Below, in pieces: positions 26,914 through 35,833 of a stretch of 64,000 bases of DNA (positions are counted from its first letter, which is position 1; each line of letters begins with the position of its first letter). The stretch spans positions 320,969 through 384,968 of the forward strand of contig CALXET010000001.1 of assembly GCA_944387405.1 (NCBI GenBank). The letters are read 5' to 3'. This DNA is from an uncultured Clostridia bacterium (GTDB lineage: Bacteria > Bacillota > Clostridia > TANB77 > CAG-508). The notes under the pieces are model-generated. The model saw only the letters and a program-made list of their open reading frames with translations. It did no database searches and was not told the DNA's origin. The position numbers and the translations under genes were made by a program.

Positions 26914-27333
26914 TTACAACTGCTCTCTCAGGTTTCTAATAACATCGACTTCTACCATTTCGATTGCCTTAACAAGACTCTCCGAAGTCACATCTTCAGA
27001 GATAACTTTCCGGATAGAGTCTTTTAAGTCCCATGTTTCTGATACATAGAAGTAGTTTTCCACTGCATGTCCGACTATCTTCTGGTATATTAATTCTTTA
27101 ACATAGTTTTCCCAGAAGTCTTCCTGGCCTGACATCTTCAGATCTTCCTCAGAGATTATTCCACCGCTTCCTAAGAACTTCGCTGTGATCGTTAATCTTT
27201 TTACGCAAGCACTCATTCTTGCGTAAACCATATACCCTTCAAAAGCATTTGTTAACAGCTCCCGGAGCTCTTCATCTCCTTCCAGTTTTTTCACTAAATT
27301 TGTCTCTGGCATTCTTATTTCAATGATACTCAT
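26914..27333 (-). CDS. Array protein 6 (unit 3, second gene), 139 aa, unknown
   Basis: This is one of six diverged paralogues. It shows the family plan: a Lys/Glu segment (L-V-K-K-L-E-G-D-E-E-L-R-E-L-L), a helical region, the turn G-G-I-I-S-E-E-D-L, a W-E-N-Y-V step, V-E-N-Y-F, and the end D-V-T-S-E-S-L-V-K-A-I. Everything is predicted helical and soluble. The ATG at 27333 lies seven bases after AGGAGG and is preferred to the overlapping ATG at 27339. Two arginines are CGG (27012-27010 and 27264-27262), read in frame. Confidence 0.7.
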   Translation of the reverse strand: MSIIEIRMPETNLVKKLEGDEELRELLTNAFEGYMVYARMSACVKRLTITAKFLGSGGIISEEDLKMSGQEDFWENYVKELIYQKIVGHAVENYFYVSETWDLKDSIRKVISEDVTSESLVKAIEMVEVDVIRNLREQL

Positions 27334-27335
27334 TC

Positions 27336-27812
27336 TCATTCCTCCTCATCAAATAATCCATCTAAGTAATCGCTCACACTCTGAAGCACAAGTATGGCTG
27401 TCAGAGCTTCCATCCTTTTAGCTTCAAATGCATTTATAGCTGCAATAATTGATTCAGGAGTTATTTTCTCCTTCAGAACCCGGATAACCTGATTTCTGAC
27501 ATCAAGGCCGGCATTCTCCTCTTTAAAGAGCTGCATGATAGCTTCTTCCAATATGGATTTATACAGATCTGCTTCGAATTTTTTAATCCAGCTGTACTCA
27601 TTTACAAGCCCTTTCATCTCTTCATCAGAGAAAATGCCTGAATTCCAGTACATCTGCATATGAGTTGCTATCTTTTCGGAAAACCTCTTGAGAGCCTCTG
27701 TTACTGAATCATCAAATTTCTCATCAAGCAAAGCCCGAATTTCTTTATCACTTTCGAACTTCTTAATAAGACATTCAGCCTGCATCTCATTTCCTAAAGT
27801 TTCTTTAGACAT
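27336..27812 (-). CDS. Array protein 5 (unit 3, first gene), 158 aa, unknown
   Basis: This is the leading gene of unit 3, with an AAGGAGG ribosome site. The family features are clear: L-I-K-K-F-E-S-D-K-E-I-R-A-L-L, then N-S-G-I-F-S-D-E-E-M-K-G-L, W-I-K-K-F, and I-T-P-E-S-I-I-A-A-I. An acidic tail ends in D-E-E-E. It is all helical and has no membrane segment. CGG encodes arginine at 27482-27480 and 27737-27735. Its stop overlaps the region before the second gene, so the two are translationally linked. Confidence 0.72.
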   Translation of the reverse strand: MSKETLGNEMQAECLIKKFESDKEIRALLDEKFDDSVTEALKRFSEKIATHMQMYWNSGIFSDEEMKGLVNEYSWIKKFEADLYKSILEEAIMQLFKEENAGLDVRNQVIRVLKEKITPESIIAAINAFEAKRMEALTAILVLQSVSDYLDGLFDEEE

Positions 27813-27858
27813 AAGTCTACCTCCTTAAAAAAAATAAAAACAATAAGTTGTCTATATG

Positions 27859-27887
27859 ATTATATCATTTTTATGTTAACTTTTCAA
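27859..27887 (-). promoter_or_regulatory. Promoter of array unit 3
   Basis: On the minus strand TTGAAA and TATAAT are 17 bp apart, with TG one base before the -10. The spacer contains AGTTAACATAAA, as in unit 2. Confidence 0.8.
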
Positions 27888-27925
27888 GTTTTTAAAATTT
27901 TATCTTAGTACTAAAAATGTTTAAA

Positions 27926-27943
27926 GGGCGGCAACTGCCACCC
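27926..27943 (-). terminator. Terminator of array unit 2
   Basis: GGGCGGCA (27926-27933) pairs with TGCCACCC (27936-27943) with one G-U pair. The tail CCCTTTAAACATTTTT resembles that of unit 3, as if the hairpin was duplicated with the genes. Confidence 0.8.
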
Positions 27944-27976
27944 TGTTTCACAAGCATACATGCCACTTTTAAGGCT

Positions 27977-28399
27977 TCATACAATCAGCGCTCTTTCGAC
28001 ATTTGATACTATATCTGTCTCAAAAAAAGAAATTGCACTAATCACGCTCTCTGGTGATACTTCACAACATATAACTTTTTTTACAAGAATCGCTAATTTC
28101 CATGTCTTGAAATTTCCAAAATGCTTTTCAATCGCTGTATCTACGATTGCTGAGTACATGTAGTCTTTTACGGTGTAAATCCACATTTCTTCTTCTTTTA
28201 CCTTATCATAACTTTCATCATCGATTCTTTCGTATTCATGAAGCATTTCCATAAGTGCTACCATTCTTTTCGAAAACTCCGAAAGTCTAACTTTCACCTC
28301 ATCGGCTTCCATTATCGGTTGAAGAAGAGTCCAGATTCCTAAAGAGTCGGATTCAAACCGCTCTACCATATGTTTTTTCTCTATTACTACACTTAACAT
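27977..28399 (-). CDS. Array protein 4 (unit 2, second gene), 140 aa, unknown
   Basis: The family plan is visible but diverged: M-V-E-R-F-E-S-D near the start, Y-E-R-I-D-D-E-S-Y in place of the usual S-E-E turn, W-I-Y-T-V, I-E-K-H-F, W-K-L-A-I-L-V-K-K-V and V-S-P-E-S-V-I-S-A-I. The ATG at 28399 is six bases after AGGAGG and is chosen over the adjacent ATG. It follows the first gene of its unit by about ten bases. Confidence 0.7.
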   Translation of the reverse strand: MLSVVIEKKHMVERFESDSLGIWTLLQPIMEADEVKVRLSEFSKRMVALMEMLHEYERIDDESYDKVKEEEMWIYTVKDYMYSAIVDTAIEKHFGNFKTWKLAILVKKVICCEVSPESVISAISFFETDIVSNVERALIV

Positions 28400-28409
28400 C
28401 ATTTTCCTC

Positions 28410-28838
28410 CTAAATCTTTGTTTTGTGGTCAATTATTTGTAAAATTGTAGCACACGCTCTATCTCTGAATATATGGATTGTCTCTACAATATCCACCTCT
28501 GAGCAGTCTTCTATAATGCTCTTGAGTTTCGGTCTTACATCGCCAAGGTCATTCATCAGCAAAGCTGCATTTCTAAGCCAAGCTTCAAATAGATGTGATT
28601 TGTAACCTACAATCCAATTTTCTTCTGAAGATAATATCTTCATTTCCTCTTCAGAGAACAGACCTGTTTCTCTTCCTGCTTTGACAAACATAACAATTCT
28701 CTCAGCCATTTCTTCTAAAGAACGTTTTATTACATCATTCTCAAAAATGGTGTCGAGCATTGTGTGAATCTCTTCACACTCTTCAATCTTCTTTACGAGT
28801 TTCTCGTTAGGTTTTTCAACCCGGTAGTAATCAGACAT
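28410..28838 (-). CDS. Array protein 3 (unit 2, first gene), 142 aa, unknown
   Basis: It starts M-S-D-Y-Y-R after an AAAGGAGG ribosome site; a longer reading upstream lacks such a site. It shows L-V-K-K-I-E-E-C-E-E-I-H, E-T-G-L-F-S-E-E-E-M-K-I-L, W-I-V-G-Y and E-V-D-I-V-E-T-I. Codon 6 is CGG (28823-28821), in frame. The central G-L-F-S-E-E-E-M segment is closest to array protein 5, the first gene of unit 3. This supports duplication of a whole two-gene unit. Confidence 0.72.
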   Translation of the reverse strand: MSDYYRVEKPNEKLVKKIEECEEIHTMLDTIFENDVIKRSLEEMAERIVMFVKAGRETGLFSEEEMKILSSEENWIVGYKSHLFEAWLRNAALLMNDLGDVRPKLKSIIEDCSEVDIVETIHIFRDRACATILQIIDHKTKI

Positions 28839-28880
28839 TTTTGCCTCCTTTTGTGAATCTAACAACATGTTATCTATTCG

Positions 28881-28909
28881 ATTATACCACGTTTATGTTA
28901 ACTTATCAA
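28881..28909 (-). promoter_or_regulatory. Promoter of array unit 2
   Basis: On the minus strand TTGATA and TATAAT are 17 bp apart, ending CGTGG before the -10. The spacer AGTTAACATAAACGTGG is nearly that of unit 3. Confidence 0.8.
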
Positions 28910-28943
28910 CTAAATAAAAAAAATCTCCATTAAAACGAGTTTA

Positions 28944-28963
28944 GGGACAGCCATCGCCGTCCC
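28944..28963 (-). terminator. Terminator of array unit 1
   Basis: GGGAC and GTCCC with inner GC pairs form a hairpin followed on the minus strand by TAAACTCGTTTTAA. It is a diverged version of the other two unit terminators. Confidence 0.7.
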
Positions 28964-28996
28964 ACCTCACCATATTCAGTTTTTCGTTTAAGGAAA

Positions 28997-29491
28997 TTAT
29001 TTTTCCGTAGCAGTTGCAACTATACCTTTTACCATATTTGCATAGCTGCAAACATTTCTGAGCCACGTAAAGATTTGTAACCAAAAGCTTTCCATCTTCT
29101 TGATGTATTGGAGTGCCAGCTCCTCATTAAACTCCTCTTTTAAAGTTCTAATGAAGATTCTTTTTATGCTCCATGCCTTCTCGTTGTCAAAATACTTCGT
29201 AACAGCCAGTTCGTTAAGTGAGTAAAGCACAAAGCCGCGGAACATTATGTCCCATTCCTCCTCATCGGTCAAAAAAGCGAAATCTTCTTCAGAAAAGAAT
29301 CCACCGTTATAGCTATCCTGTAAGCTCTTAACTTTATCCATCAGCGTATTCTCTGATGATTTCATAGCAGCTTTTACAGTTTCTAATCCGAAAACAGATT
29401 CTTCTATTGCCCGTATTTCATCCACCTTCTCGAACTTTTTAAGCGATTTTCTCGCTTTTTCAAAATGCCCATATAAATTTGTATTATACAT
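28997..29491 (-). CDS. Array protein 2 (unit 1, second gene), 164 aa, unknown
   Basis: I start it at the ATG at 29491, which follows AGGAGGAG; the longer upstream frame has no ribosome site. It shares S-L-K-K-F-E-K-V-D-E-I-R-A-I, N-G-G-F-F-S-E-E-D-F-A-F-L, W-D-I-M-F, V-T-K-Y-F and W-S-I-K-R-I-F-I-R-T-L-K-E. The C-terminal 30 residues are extra, ending V-A-T-A-T-E-K. CGG (29413-29411) encodes arginine in E-I-R-A-I. Confidence 0.7.
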   Translation of the reverse strand: MYNTNLYGHFEKARKSLKKFEKVDEIRAIEESVFGLETVKAAMKSSENTLMDKVKSLQDSYNGGFFSEEDFAFLTDEEEWDIMFRGFVLYSLNELAVTKYFDNEKAWSIKRIFIRTLKEEFNEELALQYIKKMESFWLQIFTWLRNVCSYANMVKGIVATATEK

Positions 29492-29504
29492 TTTTCTCCT
29501 CCTG

Positions 29505-29927
29505 TTATTTAAGAACGTCATTAATATCTGCAATAGTTTCCATTTCAATTTTTTCTATCGCTTCAATGACTGTCTCCGGTGTTACATCGCTCTCAACCAC
29601 TTTTACTACTAATTTTTTAATATTCCATGAATCGAATTCATGGAAGTAGTTCTCGACTGCGAAGTCTCTCATGGCATCGTACATTTCAATTTTGAAAATC
29701 GTCTGCCAAGTTGCTTTGTCTGTAGCCAGTTTTTTCTCTTTTGATGTGAGCTTACCGCTCATATTCTCTTTTGCAGTCGCAATAACATTTTCTACAGCTG
29801 CATCAAAAGCCTCTTTAACTTTCTCGTCCATAAGAACCTGAGTCATAACAGCTTCAATTTCCGGCACGCTTTCGAATTTCTTCACATGTCTTTCTAACCG
29901 TCTTATTCCTTTTAATAATGTCCCCAT
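29505..29927 (-). CDS. Array protein 1 (unit 1, first gene), 140 aa, unknown
   Basis: This is the first gene of the first unit, with an AAGGAGG ribosome site. It contains H-V-K-K-F-E-S-V-P-E-I-E-A-V, W-Q-T-I-F, A-V-E-N-Y-F, W-N-I-K-K-L-V-V-K-V-V and V-T-P-E-T-V-I-E-A-I-E-K-I-E. The usual S-E-E turn is replaced by L-T-S-K-E-K-K-L. CGG encodes arginine at 29900-29898. It is helical and soluble. Confidence 0.72.
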   Translation of the reverse strand: MGTLLKGIRRLERHVKKFESVPEIEAVMTQVLMDEKVKEAFDAAVENVIATAKENMSGKLTSKEKKLATDKATWQTIFKIEMYDAMRDFAVENYFHEFDSWNIKKLVVKVVESDVTPETVIEAIEKIEMETIADINDVLK

Positions 29928-29968
29928 ATCGCTACCTCCTTAAACTTTTTTCATTTGGGTACTCTTTT

Positions 29969-29997
29969 ATTATATCATATTATGTAAATTTGTTCAA
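29969..29997 (-). promoter_or_regulatory. Promoter of array unit 1
   Basis: On the minus strand TTGAAC and TATAAT are 17 bp apart with TG before the -10. The spacer holds AATTTACATAA. Confidence 0.75.
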
Positions 29998-30003
29998 CAA
30001 ACC

Positions 30004-30032
30004 CTAAAAAAAGAGCACTTTAAAAGTGCTCC
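30004..30032 (-). terminator. Terminator of the zinc-ribbon gene
   Basis: GAGCACTTT (30013-30021) pairs perfectly with AAAGTGCTC (30023-30031). Seven T follow on the minus strand. Confidence 0.85.
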
Positions 30033-30046
30033 AGTTAAATAATATT

Positions 30047-31534
30047 TTACTTAGCTATCTTTGCTAATCCCCATTTTCCATCTAATTTTACCCAAGCTAT
30101 TCCATCATATACATTTCTTGTCTCTTCGAATGTAACTCCTATATCTACTCCTAAATTATTTAAATACCCTGAAACATTTTCTTTTTTATAAGCTGCAAAA
30201 CCTTCAGAATATTCATAAATTTTATCATACTCACATTCAGAAACTAATTTATTGTCATTAATACTATACACTCCGTACATTCCTAAATGATCTATTTTAT
30301 CATAGTCTACTTCTATTTCATCATTTGATATACTCATATCGTCTTCTCTTATATTTACACTTTCAACAATTATCATGTCTGATGATAGACTTTCAGATTT
30401 TGAAAGTTCTCTTAAAGAATTCTCTCCTGTATATACATAAGCTTTATTATCTAACGTATTATATAAATACTCTAATCTCATTGTATTCTCTAAAATATTT
30501 GTCTCTTCTCCTAATTGATATCTAGAATCAACTGAATATTTTTTTCCATTGTCAGATACTATAATTTGACCTGCCACAGTACTAACATTTTCATATTTAG
30601 TATCTAATAAAATTTTTCCTGTTTCATTATCAATGATTCCATATTTCCCATCTTTAACAATAGCAGAAACATCTTTGTTCAAATTTTCAATATCATCTGC
30701 TTCTATAGTATTTTCTACAACCCATTCTTCGCCAGATATACTTTCATCAGTTACACTATTTTCTTCTACAGTATTTTCATCATCTTCTATATTTTTATAT
30801 TCTTCTTTTTCTGCTGATCTTACATCTTTTATTTGATCTATTAAATTATTAATTTCACTAGAAATTGGTTCAGGAATGTATCCCTTTAGATTCAAATAAT
30901 AAATTCCACCAATTAAAATAGCTAAAATAATAATAAGTAAAATCAATCTATCAAAAAATCTTCTTATAAACCCTTTTCTCTTCTTTTTTATTACAGTCTC
31001 TTGCTTTGCTGGTTTAAATTCTGCTTCTTTTGGTATTTTTGGTTCTTCTTTTGTTTCAGATTCCACTTCAGATTTTATATCTTCTTTATTCTCTTCTACA
31101 GTTCTTTCTTTATTTTCTTCATTTTGATTTTTCATTTTTTCAGCTTCTCTTATTGCTCTTAATTTATCTTCTTCTAATTTACGTTTTTCTTCTTCTATTT
31201 TTCTTTTTTCTTCTTCTAGTCTTTCTTTTTCAATTCTTAATTCTTCTCTACTTTTTTCATCTTCTAATCTTCTTCTCTCTTCTGCTTCTTTTAATTCTTT
31301 TTGTCTTTTCTCCTCTTCTTGTCTTCTCCTTTCAGCCTCTTCTTTTAATTCTCTTTCTCTTTTTTCATATTCTAATCTTTTGGCTTCTCTTTCTTCTTGT
31401 TCTTTTTTTAGTTTTTCAGCTTCAAGTCTTATTTTTTCTTTTTCTTCTTTTAATGCTTCTTCAATATTTGTACCACATTTAGTACAAAATCTCATGCCTT
31501 CTTCTAATACTTCACCACATTTTGGACAGTTCAT
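30047..31534 (-). CDS. Zinc-ribbon, coiled-coil, membrane protein with WG-like repeats, 495 aa
   Basis: Residues 3-20 form a zinc ribbon (C3-x2-C6 and C17-x2-C20). A long Glu/Lys/Arg coiled coil runs to about residue 130. One membrane helix lies near 195-215. The outer part (from about 285) has strands such as I-V-K-D-G-K-Y-G-I-I-D and A-W-V-K-L-D-G-K-W-G-L-A, matching WG beta repeats. The topology suggests a cytoplasmic zinc-ribbon stalk coupled to an outside sensor or binding domain. No specific role is known. Confidence 0.75.
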   Translation of the reverse strand: MNCPKCGEVLEEGMRFCTKCGTNIEEALKEEKEKIRLEAEKLKKEQEEREAKRLEYEKRERELKEEAERRRQEEEKRQKELKEAEERRRLEDEKSREELRIEKERLEEEKRKIEEEKRKLEEDKLRAIREAEKMKNQNEENKERTVEENKEDIKSEVESETKEEPKIPKEAEFKPAKQETVIKKKRKGFIRRFFDRLILLIIILAILIGGIYYLNLKGYIPEPISSEINNLIDQIKDVRSAEKEEYKNIEDDENTVEENSVTDESISGEEWVVENTIEADDIENLNKDVSAIVKDGKYGIIDNETGKILLDTKYENVSTVAGQIIVSDNGKKYSVDSRYQLGEETNILENTMRLEYLYNTLDNKAYVYTGENSLRELSKSESLSSDMIIVESVNIREDDMSISNDEIEVDYDKIDHLGMYGVYSINDNKLVSECEYDKIYEYSEGFAAYKKENVSGYLNNLGVDIGVTFEETRNVYDGIAWVKLDGKWGLAKIAK

Positions 31535-31612
31535 AAATTACCTCCTTAGTAAATTTATTAATATTTACATTTATTTTTTTACTTCTTGATATCATTTATT
31601 TATTTTTATTTT

Positions 31613-34264
31613 CTATTTTAATTTTTCTTTTATTTTAACAATAGCATTTAGTGCCTCTATAGGTGTTAGTTCATTTACATCTATTTTATCAAGTTCTGAA
31701 GCTACATCCGCTAATTTATAATTATACATATCAAGTTGTCCGCTAACTTGTTTTTTCATTTCTTTTTCTTCTTGCTTTTCTCTTATTTTAACCTTTTTCT
31801 CTAAAGTTTTCAATATCTCATTTGCTCTAGATATTACTTTTTTAGGAACTCCAGCAAGTCTTGCTACATGAATACCATAGCTTTCATCTGTTCCACCTGG
31901 TAATATTTTTCTTAAAAAAACTATATCTTCTCCTTTTTCTTTAACTGCAACTTGATAGTTTTTTACCCCATCTATTTTTTCTTCTAAACTTGTAAGTTCA
32001 TGATAATGTGTTGCAAATAAAGTCTTACATCCTGCAGTCTCTGGATTTGCCATATATTCAGCAACAGCCCATGCAATAGAGAGTCCATCATATGTAGAAG
32101 TTCCTCTTCCTATTTCATCTAATATTACAAGACTTTTTCTTGTAGCTTCTCTTAGTATAGTAGAAACCTCCATCATTTCTACCATAAATGTACTTTGTCC
32201 CATGCTTAAATCATCTGAAGCACCAACTCTTGTAAATATTTTATCTACAACTCCTACTTTACATGAGCTTGCTGGGACAAATGATCCTATTTGAGCCATA
32301 AGACAAATTAAAGCTACTTGTCTCATATATGTAGACTTTCCTGCCATATTAGGACCTGTAATAATTGAAAGTCTATCTGTTGTTTCATTTAAAAATGTAT
32401 CATTTTCAACAAAAGTTCCTCTTTCTACCATTCTTTCTACTACTGGATGTCTTCCATCTTTTATATCTATTACATCTTCATTATCTACTACCGGTTTATT
32501 ATATCCATAATCATCTGCAACTAAAGCAAAATCAGATAAAACATCTATTGTGGCTACTATATTAGAGGCTTTTTGAATTCTTTCTATCTGACTAGAGATT
32601 TTATTTCTTATTTTAGTAAATTCATCATATTCAAGAGAAGTAATCTTCTCTTCTGCTCCTAAAACTTTATCTTCTATCTCTTTTAATTCTTCTGTAATAT
32701 ATCTTTCACATCCTGTTAAAGTCTGTTTTCTAATATATCTATCTGGTACTTGTGATAAAAATGATTTTGTAACTTCAATATAATATCCAAATACTTTAGT
32801 ATATCCTACTTTTAGATTTTTTATTCCTGTTAATTCTTTTTCTTTAGCTTCTATATTTAATATCCAATTTTTTCCCTCTACTGAAGCTTTTCTGCATTCA
32901 TCAATCTCACTACTATAACCATCTTTTATTATTCCACCTTCTTTTATTGTAATTGGTGGATCATCTACTATTGATTCTTCAATAAGTTCTGTTACATCTT
33001 TAAGCTCATCTAATTCTTCATATAAATTTTTAAGTAACTTTGATTTTGTTTTACCTAATATATTTTTTAGTTCTGGTAAGTTGCTTAAAGAAGTCTTAAG
33101 TGAAATCATATCTCTTGCATTAGCATTTCCATAAGATATTTTTCCAACTAATCTTTCTATATCATAAACTTTTTTAAGTGCTTCTAATATATCTCCTCTC
33201 AAAATAATATTATCTTTTAATTCTTCTACAGCATCTAATCTATCATTTATTTCTTTTACATCTACTAATGGATCGTTGATCCATCTTCTTAAAAGTCTTC
33301 CCCCCATTGATGTTGACGTTTTATCTAAAACCCATAAAAGAGTTCCTCTTTTAGATTTATCCCTTAATCTTTCTGTAAGCTCTAGATTTCTTCTTGCATT
33401 AATATCTAAAGCCATATATTTAGTAGTCTCATATATTTTAATAGTATTTATATGTTCAAGTTTTATTTTTTGTGTTTCAGTTAAATAATTATTTAATCCA
33501 TTAATTGCAGCTACTACAAGAAGGTGTGATTTGTAATCTGCAAATTTTCTTCCAGAAGAATCTACTATATTATACATATTAGATATAAAATCAGTATCTT
33601 CTGAAAAATCTTCTTCTTTTAATTCTGTAATACATGGATTTAACCTATCTTTAATCTGATTTAATTCTACTTCTGAATTTTTCATCATTGAATTTACTAC
33701 TATCTCTGCAGGAAGGTATCTTGCAATCTCATCTAATAATTTAAAGAAATTATTATCTTCAATAATTTGTGTTGCATAAAAATCTCCTGTGCTTACATCA
33801 CATACTGCTATACCAAAAAACAAACCTTTTTTTACAATAGACATTATAAAGTTATTTCTTTTTTCATCTAACATATTAGATTCTATAACAGTTCCTGGTG
33901 TTACAACTCTTATAACATCTCTTTTTACCATTCCTTTAGCTTTTTTAGGATCTTCTAATTGTTCACAAATTGCAACTTTGTAACCTTTGTTTATTAATTT
34001 AGATATATAAATCTCTGCAGCATGGAAAGGAACTCCACACATAGGAGCTCTTTCTTCTAAACCACAATTTCTTCCTGTTAAAGTAATCTCTAATTCTCTA
34101 GATGCTAAGATAGCATCATCAAAAAACATCTCATAAAAGTCACCTAATCTGTAAAACAATATACAATCTTTATATTCTTCTTTTTTAGCCATATAATTTT
34201 GCATCATTGGTGATAAATCATCTGTATTAATATTATCTAAACTTGACTCGTTTTCCTTTTTCAT
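31613..34264 (-). CDS. mutS: DNA mismatch repair protein MutS, 883 aa
   Basis: The mismatch-reading motif F-Y-E-M-F is near residue 45. The ATPase Walker A G-P-N-M-A-G-K-S-T-Y-M-R-Q is near 625, with the D-E-I-G-R-G-T-S-T Walker B region. Length is normal for MutS1 (about 870). The start ATG shares a base with the miaB stop (TAATG), so the two are co-transcribed, a common pairing in Clostridia. No mutL follows in this window. Confidence 0.97.
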   Translation of the reverse strand: MKKENESSLDNINTDDLSPMMQNYMAKKEEYKDCILFYRLGDFYEMFFDDAILASRELEITLTGRNCGLEERAPMCGVPFHAAEIYISKLINKGYKVAICEQLEDPKKAKGMVKRDVIRVVTPGTVIESNMLDEKRNNFIMSIVKKGLFFGIAVCDVSTGDFYATQIIEDNNFFKLLDEIARYLPAEIVVNSMMKNSEVELNQIKDRLNPCITELKEEDFSEDTDFISNMYNIVDSSGRKFADYKSHLLVVAAINGLNNYLTETQKIKLEHINTIKIYETTKYMALDINARRNLELTERLRDKSKRGTLLWVLDKTSTSMGGRLLRRWINDPLVDVKEINDRLDAVEELKDNIILRGDILEALKKVYDIERLVGKISYGNANARDMISLKTSLSNLPELKNILGKTKSKLLKNLYEELDELKDVTELIEESIVDDPPITIKEGGIIKDGYSSEIDECRKASVEGKNWILNIEAKEKELTGIKNLKVGYTKVFGYYIEVTKSFLSQVPDRYIRKQTLTGCERYITEELKEIEDKVLGAEEKITSLEYDEFTKIRNKISSQIERIQKASNIVATIDVLSDFALVADDYGYNKPVVDNEDVIDIKDGRHPVVERMVERGTFVENDTFLNETTDRLSIITGPNMAGKSTYMRQVALICLMAQIGSFVPASSCKVGVVDKIFTRVGASDDLSMGQSTFMVEMMEVSTILREATRKSLVILDEIGRGTSTYDGLSIAWAVAEYMANPETAGCKTLFATHYHELTSLEEKIDGVKNYQVAVKEKGEDIVFLRKILPGGTDESYGIHVARLAGVPKKVISRANEILKTLEKKVKIREKQEEKEMKKQVSGQLDMYNYKLADVASELDKIDVNELTPIEALNAIVKIKEKLK

Positions 34265-35643
34265 TATTTTCCTTCAACTTCTCCCTTTAAATACCATTTA
34301 TGTTCTTCTGTAATTTTTACATTAATCATTTTACCAATTAAATCTTTACTTCCTTCAAAGATAATTACTTTATTTGCATCATTTCTTCCAGTAAGCATAT
34401 TTTCATTATTTTTACTTTCTCCATCTACTAATATTTTTTCTACTTTTCCTATAAACTTCTCATTATTTTTTGAAACATTATCATCATAAAGTTTTTTTAG
34501 TCTTTCAAATCTTTCATGTTTAATCTCTTCTGGAATTTGATTTTCCATTTTGTCAGCCACAGTACCTACTCTTCTTGAATATATAAACATAAATATTTGT
34601 TCATAATTCATTTTTCTTACAACATCTAATGTATTCTCAAAATCTTCTTCAGTTTCTCCTGGAAAACCAACAATAATATCTGTAGAAAATAAAATATCTG
34701 GAATCTCTCTTCTCATCTTTTCTGCTAAAGCTAAATATTGTTCTTTTGTATATTTTCTATTCATTTCTTTTAATACTTTTGTACTTCCAGATTGTAGTGG
34801 AAGATGTACAATTCTACTTATTTTTTTATTATCTTTTATTGCTTTTATAACATCATCTGTAAAATCTTTTGGATGAGGAGATATAAATCTAATCCTTTCT
34901 ATACCTTCTATTTTACACACATCATATAAAAGATTAGAAAACTTATATCCATCTCCACCATCATAAGAATTAACATTTTGCCCTAATAGAGTAATTTCTT
35001 TATATCCATCTCTTGCTAAAGATTCAACCTCATTTAAAATATCTTCTTTTTTTCTGCTTCTCTCTCTTCCTCTAACATATGGAACTATACAGTATGAACA
35101 GAAATTATTACAACCATACATAATTGAAACTGATGCTTTAAATTTATCATTTCTTTTTATTGGAAGTCCTTCAATTACTTCACCATCAATATCTATTACA
35201 TCTCTTATTTTCTTTTTGTCCTCTATAATTTTCTTTAAATCTTCTTCAAATTTATTTAATGTATGAGTACCAAATACTAAATCTATATATTTGTAACTTT
35301 TCTTAATTTTTTCTAATATATGTTCTTCTTGCATCATACATCCGCCAATAGCAATTATTGTGCCTCTTTCTTCCTTAAGTTTTTTGATTTCTCCAATTTT
35401 ACCAAATAATCTTTCTTCTGCGTTTTCTCTGACACAACAAGTATTAAATACTACTAAATCACATTTACTTAAATCATCTGTTTTCTCATAACCTAGATTT
35501 TCTACCATTCCTGCTATTTTTTCAGAATCATTTTCATTTAATTGACAACCAAATGTCATAATCATATATTTTTTCACTTTTAATCTCTCCGTTTTCCTTA
35601 TATTGTTTTTTGTAATTTTATTATATTTTGTGTATTTTTTCAA
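34264..35643 (-). CDS. miaB: tRNA-2-methylthio-N6-isopentenyladenosine-37 synthase MiaB, 459 aa
   Basis: The N-terminal UPF0004 domain (T-F-G-C-Q-L-N-E-N-D-S-E) carries the three auxiliary-cluster cysteines. The radical SAM motif is C-N-N-F-C-S-Y-C. A TRAM domain ends the protein. MiaB adds the methylthio group to i6A37 of tRNAs that read UNN codons. The first 23 or so residues are a basic extension and the true start may be at a later Met (M-I-M-T-F-G-C-Q). Confidence 0.95.
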   Translation of the reverse strand: MKKYTKYNKITKNNIRKTERLKVKKYMIMTFGCQLNENDSEKIAGMVENLGYEKTDDLSKCDLVVFNTCCVRENAEERLFGKIGEIKKLKEERGTIIAIGGCMMQEEHILEKIKKSYKYIDLVFGTHTLNKFEEDLKKIIEDKKKIRDVIDIDGEVIEGLPIKRNDKFKASVSIMYGCNNFCSYCIVPYVRGRERSRKKEDILNEVESLARDGYKEITLLGQNVNSYDGGDGYKFSNLLYDVCKIEGIERIRFISPHPKDFTDDVIKAIKDNKKISRIVHLPLQSGSTKVLKEMNRKYTKEQYLALAEKMRREIPDILFSTDIIVGFPGETEEDFENTLDVVRKMNYEQIFMFIYSRRVGTVADKMENQIPEEIKHERFERLKKLYDDNVSKNNEKFIGKVEKILVDGESKNNENMLTGRNDANKVIIFEGSKDLIGKMINVKITEEHKWYLKGEVEGK

Positions 35644-35699
35644 GGTTTTTAGTATATATCACTTAACTTATATAATTAATTTAATAATCATTTAAATAA

Positions 35700-35740
35700 A
35701 AAATATATACCTTAAAATAATTATTCAAGGTATACATTTT
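35700..35740 (-). terminator. Hairpin below the transglutaminase gene
   Basis: TATACCTT and AAGGTATA arms pair around an AT-rich loop. T-rich sequence flanks it. Confidence 0.55.
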
Positions 35741-35833
35741 ATTAAAATTAATATTTATATTTAAATTTATCAAATCTTTTTTACATTCTCTATAATATTC
35801 AATTTTGTTTTTTATCTTATTAAAAGTAACCAA

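Noticed and set aside
31030..31482. Long plus-strand frame opposite the zinc-ribbon gene
   Set aside because: It is the antisense of the Glu/Lys coiled coil and is pure Leu/Phe repeats.
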